Shown here: one piece after another, positions 55,579-64,000 of the stretch
Layout: each line of letters opens with the position of its first letter
Position numbering within the stretch: position 1 is the first letter of the stretch
Assembly (NCBI RefSeq): GCF_910592395.1
Contig: NC_088320.1
Coordinates: forward strand, 12,894,501 to 12,958,500
Origin: Lineus longissimus
Lineage: Eukaryota; Nemertea; Pilidiophora; Heteronemertea; Lineidae
Direction of reading: 5' to 3'
Length of the DNA: 64,000 bases
Program-made: the position numbers and the translations under genes
Notes under the pieces: generated by a model
Databases searched by the model: none
What the model was told of the DNA's origin: nothing
The model's input: only the letters and a program-made list of their open reading frames with translations

Positions 55579-56999
55579 GTCAAGTTAAATGTTTGTTTTA
55601 AACACTAGCGCTAATGTCACTCTGTGTTAACTTTGATTGTGTTACTAGGCATGTTAAAACCGATGTACATGGACAAGATTTAAGACAATTCTTGCATTTT
55701 AAATGCAGCAGAACCTCTCTATTAACGGGTTCCTGGGACTGACACTTGCTGTCTCTATAGAGAGGTGTCCCATTACAGTTGTTCAGGCTACAGTCTAATC
55801 CTAACCTGACGAATCCATCAAGTTATTCAGGGTGCACCCGACAACACTCAAGGCTTTTTTTACTTCCCTTGTACATGTTGTATCAGGTCCCAAAACTAAT
55901 GTTAGAATGTTACTGGTATATAACATCCATCGTTTAGTGCTTTAGTAAAGATAGTCTGCCATCCCATCAAATATAGATATTTGCAAGGAATTTTTCCTGA
56001 ACCGAGGAATGTGATATTCCCAAAGCCGACATCTTAAATGTTTATCATTTTTGTAGGACTCGAGAAAATACAGATTTTGCGTGTAGTCGTGTATATTGAG
56101 GCAGTGCAATTAATTCAGATATTTTCCACTCTGTATGGTTTATTTCTCGAGCAAAATCGTTTTTTCGTGAACTCATGATATATCGTCGTACATGTATATC
56201 GTTGAGGTGCGGGGATTCGCATTGGTCGTGTGTTAATGGGTTATATAGACAGAGCCAGTGTAAAATTGACCACAAAGGCAGTAGGAACAGTCCTTTAGTT
56301 TTTTTGTATTGCACGGAGAGGGAATCCATTTGTCGTAAATTAGTCGTCTTTTGCTAGCAGGTTTATTATCTAGAGTATGCTGGGATAAGTTCACTGTAAG
56401 GGCATACTTTTAGCATTGCTTTGATGACATAGAAAAGCAGTAAATCTGTAACTAGAGATCCTTCCCAACTTGAAGGTGCGGGGCGCATTTGACATGTTTG
56501 ATAGGAACAAAGAGGCATTGAGATTTATCACACAGGATCATCTGCCATTTAATGCACCCTTAAAATAACCGGGACTCTTTTGTATTAGATCTCGATCAGG
56601 GGCATTTATAATCCAAATCTTTATCGGCCTACTGAAGAGAACTGTTTACAAACCGACCAAACATGTCAAAAAGCTTGCCAATATCCTGGTGACCTCTGAA
56701 CCAGTGATCGGCCAGGTGAGGTCTCGAGCACTCTGGCTTTCAAGACGAGACATTTGCCGAATTCGTCTGGAACTTCGGGTAGAATACCATGCAGTTGACT
56801 GAATTCAATATTACGAAGGCACAGAAGGATCATTCGAAATTCAAAATGTATGGTTTAAACATTGGTCTAGTACATTTTTTAATGTAGTGTTTGAGGTTTT
56901 CCAAAAAATTGCTAACTTTCATATTGACGTCAACTGTTAAATTTTTATACACGAGAATAAATTCATTGGATAAACAATGTATTTGTATTCATGTTTTAC
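55579..56999. other. Intergenic; possible mariner/pogo-type end
   Basis: AGAACCTCTCTATTAACGGG near 55709 and CTCTATAGAGAGGTGTCCC near 55755 resemble ends of pogo/Tigger-type elements, but a matching inverted end was not found. Nothing else recognised. Confidence 0.35.
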
Positions 57000-57240
57000 T
57001 TATTTAGGTAAGTGTACACATGTGTGATGTTTTAGTACTTCCATTCTCGCGGTCCCCGTCATTAGTTCAAAATTTGGCGGGTTTGCCTGATTCATGCCAT
57101 CGTGGTCTTCCTCACTGGACAGTGCGACGAATATTGCGACCTTGCGGGCATGAGGATCGAAGCAACCTGTGGTAATGTAGAAGAAGTGGAGTTTGGATAG
57201 ACCCACAACTCCTGCATTGTCACAATTTCCTGGTCCAACA
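57000..57240 (-). CDS. Possible terminal exon, unknown protein
   Basis: On the minus strand the frame reads NYVGPGNCDNAGVVGLSKLH, FFYITTGCFDPHARKVAIFV, then an acidic loop and a C-terminal HHTCVHLPK before TAA. The even spacing of Gly and Cys looks like a folded extracellular domain, but I do not recognise it. Candidate acceptors lie near 57245-57260. An overlapping frame (57092-57466) of 124 codons is an alternative reading. Confidence 0.3.
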
Positions 57241-57529
57241 TAGTTTTCTGTACTGCCGGAACCTCATATCCTTGTAGCCTGATGGGCTGGTCAATGATAA
57301 AGCCGAGACATGGGCCACAACCTGTCTTTCGAACGGCATTTATGTGATGGTCTTTCATGCAGCTGATGACATGATCACAATCCATCGACAGTTCTGATCG
57401 AGTGCCTTGTTTGGTTGCCTCCCATAATATAAACCAAGCATTCCAGTGCTTAATCTTTGATAACAAGAGACCCCTTCGTCAGTGACTTGTCTGAGCAGGT
57501 GGTGACAAAACCACCTCTCGATCGACCCT

Positions 57530-60500
57530 CATGATGTAAGTACATAATTATAAGCTTCGACGGACACACAGTAACAACCCTCGGTCCTCATGTGTGCCTT
57601 CTTGTAACTGCCATCTCGTCGGTCATCGTGTTAGGTACCTTCATATCTAAGTGATTGGAGACAGAACAACCTGTCAGCCCACGTGTCCGAGTGTTAGTTT
57701 ATGTCGATGGGGACGTAGTAACAAACCTCTCGGTCCTCATGATATGCCTTGAGCTAAAGATAATATCACAACCTTCATGTTAATGTCTTACTAACTACGG
57801 CCCGAGACAATATCTCAGCCCTTATGTTAGTGCTTCTTAACTTTAGACTCGTCGGTCTTCATGCGTGGGGCAAGGGACACAACAGCATTTCAGCTCCCAT
57901 GTATTGCGTAAGCTAAGATGGAACATGGTATCAACCGGTCCTTATTTTTAGCGTAAACTTAGAGAGGACATAGTCACAACATATCGATCAGTGCGTATAG
58001 TGTAAGCTAAGATGGGGACATAGTCACAACATCGGTCATTGTGTATAGTGTAAGCTAAGATGGGGACATAGTCACAACATATCGGTCGTTGTGTATAGTG
58101 GAAGCTATGGTGGGGACATAGTCACAACATATCGATCAGTGTGTATAGTGTAAGCTAAGATGGGGACATAGTCACAACATCGGTCATTGTGTATAGTGTA
58201 AGCTAACATGGGGACATAGTCACAACATATCGGTCATTGTGTATAATGTAAGCTAAGATGGGGACATAATCACAATATCGGTCATTGTGTATAGTGTAAG
58301 CTAAGATGGGGACATAGTCACAACATATCGGTCATTGTGTATAATGAAAGCTGAGGTGGGGACATAGTCACAACGTATCGGTCAGTGTGTATAGTGTAAG
58401 CTAAGATGGGGACATAGTCACAACATCGGTCATTGTGTATAATGAAAGCTAAGATGGGGACATAGTCACAACATCGGTCATTGTGTATAGTGTAAGCTAA
58501 GATGGGGACATAGTCACAACATCGATCATGGTGTATAGTGTAAGCTAAGACGGGGACATAGTCACAACATATCGGTCATTGTGTATAGTGGAAGCTAAGA
58601 TGGGGACATAGTCACACTATATCGGTCATTGTGTATAGTGGAAGCTAAGATGGGGACATAGTCACAACATATCGGTCATTATGTATAGTGTAAGCTAAGA
58701 TGGGGACATAGTCACAACCTATCGGTCATTGTCTATAATGAAAGCTAAGATGGGGACATAATCACAACATATCGGTCATTGTGTATAATGAAAGCTAACG
58801 TTGGGACATAATTACAACATACCGGTCAGTGTGTATAGTGTAAGCTAAGATGGGGACATAGTCACAACATATCGGTCATTGTCTATAATGAAAGCTAACG
58901 TGGGGACATAATCACAACATATCGGTCATTGTCTATAATGTAAGCTAACATGGGGACATAGTCACAACATATCGGTCATTGTCTATAATGAAAGCTAACG
59001 TGGGGACATAATCACAACATATCGGTCATTGTCTATAATGTAAGCTAACATGGGGACATAGTCACAACATATCGGTCAATGTGTATAGTGTAAGCTAAGA
59101 TGGGGACATAGTCACAACATCGGTCATTGTGTATAGTGTAAGCTAAGATGGGGACATAGTCACAACATATCGGTCATTGTGTATAGTGGAAGCTATGGTG
59201 GGGACATAGTCACAACATATCGGTCGTTGTGTATAGTGGAAGCTATGGTGGGGACATAGTCACAACATATCGATCAGTGTGTATAGTGTAAGCTAAGATG
59301 GGGACATAGTCACAACATCGGTCATTGTGTATAGTGTAAGCTAACATGGGGACATAGTCACAACATATCGGTCATTGTGTATAATGTAAGCTAAGATGGG
59401 GACATAATCACAATATCGGTCATTGTGTATAGTGTAAGCTAAGATGGGGACATAGTCACAACATATCGGTCATTGTGTATAATGAAAGCTGAGGTGGGGA
59501 CATAGTCACAACGTATCGGTCAGTGTGTATAGTGTAAGCTAAGATGGGGACATAGTCACAACATCGGTCATTGTGTATAATGAAAGCTAAGATGGGGACA
59601 TAGTCACAACATCGGTCATTGTGTATAGTGTAAGCTAAGATGGGGACATAGTCACAACATCGATCATGGTGTATAGTGTAAGCTAAGACGGGGACATAGT
59701 CACAACATATCGGTCATTGTGTATAGTGGAAGCTAAGATGGGGACATAGTCACACTATATCGGTCATTGTGTATAGTGGAAGCTAAGATGGGGACATAGT
59801 CACAACATATCGGTCATTATGTATAGTGTAAGCTAAGATGGGGACATAGTCACAACCTATCGGTCATTGTCTATAATGAAAGCTAAGATGGGGACATAAT
59901 CACAACATATCGGTCATTGTGTATAATGAAAGCTAACGTTGGGACATAATTACAACATACCGGTCAGTGTGTATAGTGTAAGCTAAGATGGGGACATAGT
60001 CACAACATATCGGTCATTGTCTATAATGAAAGCTAACGTGGGGACATAATCACAACATATCGGTCATTGTCTATAATGTAAGCTAACATGGGGACATAGT
60101 CACAACATATCGGTCATTGTCTATAATGAAAGCTAACGTGGGGACATAATCACAACATATCGGTCATTGTCTATAATGTAAGCTAACATGGGGACATAGT
60201 CACAACATATCGGTCAATGTGTATAGTGTAAGCTAAGATGGGGACATAGTCACAACATCGGTCATTGTGTATAGTGTAAGCTAAGATGGGGACATAGTCA
60301 CAACATATCGGTCATTGTGTAAAGTGTAAGCTAAGATGGGGACATAGTCACAACATATCGGTCATTGTGTATAGTGTAAGCTAAGATGGGGACATAGTCA
60401 CAACATATCGATCATTGTGTATAGTGGAAGCTATGGTGGGGACATAGTCACAACATATCGGTCATTGTGTATAGTGGAAGCTATGGTGGGGACATAGTCA

Positions 60501-61230
60501 CAACATATCGGTCATTGTGTAAAGTGTAAGCTAAGATGGGGACATAGTCACAACATATCGGTCATTGTGTATAGTGTAAGCTAAGATGGGGACATAGTCA
60601 CAGCATCAGTCATTGTGTATAGTGTAAGCTAAGATGGGGACATAGTCACAACATATCGGTCATTGTGTATAATGAAAGCTAACGTGGGGACATAGTCACA
60701 ACATCAGTCATTGTGTATAGTGTAAGCTAAGATGGGGACATAGTCACAACATATCGGTCATTGTGTAGTGTAAGCTAACGTGGGGACATAGTCACAACAT
60801 ATCGGTCACATTGTATAGTGTAAGCTAACGTGGGGACATAATCACAACATATCGATCATTGTGTATAATGTAAGCTATGATGGGGACATAGTCACAACAT
60901 ATCGGTCCTTATGTTTTAGTGCAACCTAAGATGGGGACATAGTCACAACATATCGGTCATTGTGTATAGTGTAAGCTAAAGTCGGGACATAGTCACAACA
61001 TATCAGTCATTGTGTATAGTGTAAGCTAAGATGGGGACATAGTCACAACAACCTATCGGTCATTATTTTTAGCGAAACCTAAGACGGGGACATAGTCACA
61101 ACCTTTCGGTCCTTATGTATAGCGTAAGCTAAGACAGGGACATAGTAACAACTTATCGGTCTTTAGGTATAACATAAGCTAAGACGGGGACATTGTAACA
61201 ACCTATTGGTGTTTATGTAAGTGCTTTCCA
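57530..61230 (+). repeat. 50-bp minisatellite array with a 1,138-bp higher-order duplication
   Basis: The core array (about 57960-61070) repeats GGGGACATAGTCACAACATA, TCGGTCATTGTGTATAGTGT, AAGCTAAGAT about sixty times; many units lack AT after ACAT and are 47-48 bp. Block 58020-59157 is repeated almost without change at 59158-60300: rare variants such as CACACTATATCGG (58613, 59751) and CGGTCAATG (59073, 60211) are all 1,138 bp apart. Towards both edges units become longer and diverged (57530-57960 and 61070-61230), the pattern of an array growing from its centre. Confidence 0.95.
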
Positions 61231-62305
61231 TTTGATTGGGACAGCATCACAACTGCTGTCGGCTAATGTGTCAACCAGTCCTGTCGATTACCATGTAAAT
61301 GTATGTTTAACCATCGAAGATAGAAATTAAACCGGCTATCGGTCGTTTTCTGATGAACATGGAATGAAATAGAAACCAGCAGTGTTTCATCCTCATGCAA
61401 GTGTGTTCTTGAAAGCTGGGAAAGCAATCGCAACACATGCTGGCCGGTACTGATGGCGACGACTGTCCCAGCAGTGTTCACATGATCATATCAAGATACC
61501 GTGGCTGCCGATCCATATGTAATGTCTTCTAAGACTGCATAACAATTTATTACTCGATGTCGCATCATTTCAGCAAGATATTAAATCACATCATAATCAC
61601 TGCCAACCATTCAGTATCACTTCAGTGAATTATATCAGGAAACTGACGGACTATTTTGAGTCCTAAAAGATTACTCGGTAGGGTCAGAAAAACTTAATCA
61701 TTAGTATAGGCCTAGTAATTGTTTTTTTTTGTCTGATCGTGTATCCCTTTATTGTTGGCGGGCATTCATAAACGTATGGACAAGTTGCAGCTTTACCTGC
61801 TGCTTATCGACGTTATATACAATGTCCACACAAAATGACTCTGTCATGTGGTTGTCATGAGGTTAAGCATTCTCCAAACAGAAATGTTATTCACGTCTCT
61901 CTGCCTGTGCTGAGATTAGGTCACAGCCATAGTTCCGTACAGTATTTCGGGTTGAAATACAAAACACAATGTTGTATTGTGCACAGCTGTGCCAACTTTA
62001 ATGTTTTATTACTCCATTCTAACGATGTCTCAGGATTAGGCATCAAAGACCTGCAATAAAAGTCAAAAAATGAAATGACCCAATCTTCGCCATTTCGGGG
62101 ATATGGCAGTCTATCTAACCAGGGATGGAACGAGGCGTTCAGAAGTTAAGAGTCATGTGCGGAGGATGGATGTTTATATTCATGCTCAAATATAGGCCTT
62201 GGCGAGGGCGATTATATCTATCGTCAGGAATATCTGCATCATGCGCATTTGGAATTTTATGCTAAAGCGACACGATTTTTGTAAAGTTTCTTGTCTGCTA
62301 CAAAA
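61231..62305. other. Flank upstream of the kinase gene
   Basis: A few decayed minisatellite-like words persist to about 61460. The rest is probably the promoter and 5' untranslated region of the gene starting at 62306. No other feature recognised. Confidence 0.45.
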
Positions 62306-64000
62306 ATGGACGATCTGCCAAAAAAACGGCCGCATCTTCACCTGTCGGAGCCTCAGAAAGAATCATTGAGATGGTGAGTAGGCACATATTATTATAATCT
62401 GAGTTGGTCAAAAGGCTACTAGGTGTGACGCATGGAAGGGTCAGATCACTATTCACTAGTGCTATTGTATGTTGCTCAGCCAATGGCCCTGAAAATTATC
62501 CGAGTTGGTCTTGATGCAGTAGGTCGGCCCACTAGTTGCAATGCCATTGCATTTAGCCTGGCCTACGTCAATTTCCTGCAGAATACTACCCAAAGATTTG
62601 CAAATCCTACCCTTTCATTGGCCACAAAATTATTCAAATCATATCATAATCCGAGCTGGCCTAAGGGGCAAAGAGTAGCTCGGAAGTGTAACTTTAAAGA
62701 GCTAGTCGCTATGGCCCGGGCCGGCAAGGGACTTTTTCAAACAGTCCATACAAATTACAAGCATTACATTTTTCTATATCTTATATCTTATATCCTATGA
62801 CTATCAGGAATTGTCGTCCCCTGTACCAATGACCTTGAATAAAACCATAACAACAGAATCATCTGTTTACCAGAGGAAAGAAATTCCGGTCGAGTATTCT
62901 AGCTTTTTGATACTTTTTTTGGCAGCTTCATCTTTTATATACTCGAATGAAGTTTTTTTTTCGAGTTACCCTGTGCGCGTGATGCATTTGATGTAGTTAA
63001 AGCTGTTTTGGCTGGCCATGCTTCATAGAACTTGTCTATAACAAAAGGGAGATCACGAGTCTTCTCTTTGTTTTACTGAACCTTTCTTTTTCAGGCTCAA
63101 AACGAGGTTCATTCCGAGTAAGTCATCTAGAACACAAAGTCAGGTAATTCAAGAGCTTCATCGGATTGAAGTTGGCAGCATCAGTAACGTTGTTTTAGGA
63201 AGACTTCTAAACAAAGTATTCAGAGAAAGCGGTGTAAGGAGAAACACTGGGCGTGATGGGAAATCCTGGTACTACGGTTTACGTTTGCTAGACCCTGATA
63301 TCGCACCGCCTCCAAGTAACTCTGATAAAAAGGTCTCAAACACCCGTAATCTACAGGAGGTAGAAAAGAGGTGTCGTTCCACACTGAATATGTACAGGCG
63401 GGAAAGACTCGAAAAAGAACGTCTGCTAGTTGAATTGGAGAAGGTTCAACTGACTCGAACTGAGATACCAGCATCGTTATACATTAAAAAACAACAACTT
63501 GGAGAGCCTGAGTCACATTCTAAGGTGATCCTTGGCAGTGGAACCTTTGGTGAATGCGTGTTGCAAACATTCAGAGGGATGCTAGTATCTGTTAAACAAT
63601 TTAAACAGTTTACCCAATGTGAAAGTCGTATGCGTTATGAGGTCCTCAAAGAGGCAAAGGTTCTCTTAAACCTTACAGCATCACCGCATCTTCCGTATCT
63701 AATTGGCATATCACTGGAGGATTTTCCATACCTACTCGTGACATCATTTCATGGTATCAATTACAAATCAACTACCTTACAATCTGCACTGTTGAACAAA
63801 ATTGAAATTGAAAAAACTGAATGGAGTGTCGTGCTTGAGCAAACTTGTGTTGGTCTGAATGAAATTCATTGCATTGGATATCTACATAATGATTTGAAAA
63901 AAGATAATATCCTCATAGAATATGATAGTTCAAGACTAAATGTAGTTATAATAGACTTCGGTAAAAGTTGCAGAATAAGTAAGGCCACCAAGCGAGTGAT
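62306..64000 (+). CDS. RFX-like winged-helix/coiled-coil/protein kinase fusion (5' part, runs off the window)
   Basis: Exon 1 (62306-62373) begins MDDLPKKRPHLHLSEP and ends in phase 2 at AGATG|GTGAGT; exon 2 starts at 63095 after CTTTTTCAG and stays open to the window end, about 324 residues so far. Residues 24-90 resemble the RFX DNA-binding fold: LGRLLNKVF, then RRNTGRDGKSWYYGL against the RFX pattern GKLIR-VF and RRLGTRG-SKY-YYG. Residues 105-145 are a charged coiled coil. The kinase domain starts near 165 with the P-loop GSGTFG (170-175), Lys190 (VSVK), Glu209 (LKEAK), catalytic HNDLKKDN (287-294, HND for HRD) and DFG (310-312). All catalytic residues are present, so it should be active. 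Substrate and class are unknown; the signal-free start implies a cytosolic or nuclear protein. Confidence 0.8.

Noticed and set aside
55707-55775. pogo/Tigger-type transposon end
   Set aside because: Only one end-like sequence (AACCTCTCTATTAACGG) was found; no inverted partner or transposase.
57960-61070. CRISPR-like array
   Set aside because: Units are contiguous tandem repeats without unique spacers, in a eukaryotic genome.
62432-62996. Frames of 122 and 61 codons between the kinase exons
   Set aside because: They lie in the intron 62374-63094 defined by GTGAGT and CTTTTTCAG and show no domain.

Overview
This is nuclear DNA of a multicellular animal. Genes are split by introns with GT/AG borders, and the protein modules seen (fibronectin type II, ShK, Link, rhodopsin-like receptor, SET, chromo-barrel-like, protein kinase) are metazoan. 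Large intergenic spaces are filled by PIF/Harbinger, CR1-like and RTE-like LINEs, BEL/Pao, MITE-like foldbacks, a tRNA-derived SINE, satellites and minisatellites. A marine invertebrate (lophotrochozoan or invertebrate deuterostome) is the best guess, but the sequence alone does not fix the phylum. One 100-N assembly gap lies at 43865-43964. All exon calls come from reading splice signals, phases and domain motifs by eye.

Layout. 0-4.2 kb (+): a fibronectin type II exon probably spliced to a lysine-rich tail, a 1.35-kb polypurine tract, an internally deleted Harbinger element keeping the two convergent gene starts, then the 3' end of a secreted protein ending in an ShK module. 4.6-4.85 kb: a tRNA-derived SINE. 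6.0-9.2 kb (-): a complete three-exon gene for a secreted protein of two Link-like modules, each with two extra cysteines; its introns carry two foldback elements and a 72-bp tandem repeat. 9.2-15.2 kb: no gene seen. 15.3-19.0 kb (+): a one-exon class A GPCR whose ectodomain is coded by 46 tandem 48-bp units, broken by one 4-base deletion. 20.8-26.6 kb: BEL/Pao LTR and gag start, a dead CR1-like LINE with a Harbinger element inside it, a MULE-like transposase scrap and a TIR element. 26.7-32.4 kb (-): a two-exon HtrL/YibB-type type II membrane protein whose 4.7-kb intron holds a large inverted-arm element with a MITE inserted in one arm. 36-39 kb (-): a chromo-barrel-like terminal exon and SET-domain exons resembling KMT5A. 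39.2-41.0 kb (+): a 5'-truncated RTE-like LINE with target duplication and (GAT)n tail. 44.8-49.2 kb: a 1.2-kb higher-order satellite built from older ~230-bp monomers. 49.2-52.9 kb: two Harbinger derivatives tail to tail. 53-57.3 kb: orphan exon candidates and a 300-bp duplication. 57.5-61.2 kb: a 50-bp minisatellite with a recent 1,138-bp internal duplication. 62.3 kb to the end (+): the 5' part of a gene joining an RFX-like winged-helix region, a coiled coil and a protein kinase with intact catalytic motifs.

The genes do not look like one pathway; several are secreted or membrane proteins, and the region behaves as a repeat-rich neighbourhood. The most novel-looking items are the RFX-like/kinase fusion, the six-cysteine double-Link protein and the minisatellite-coded GPCR stalk.
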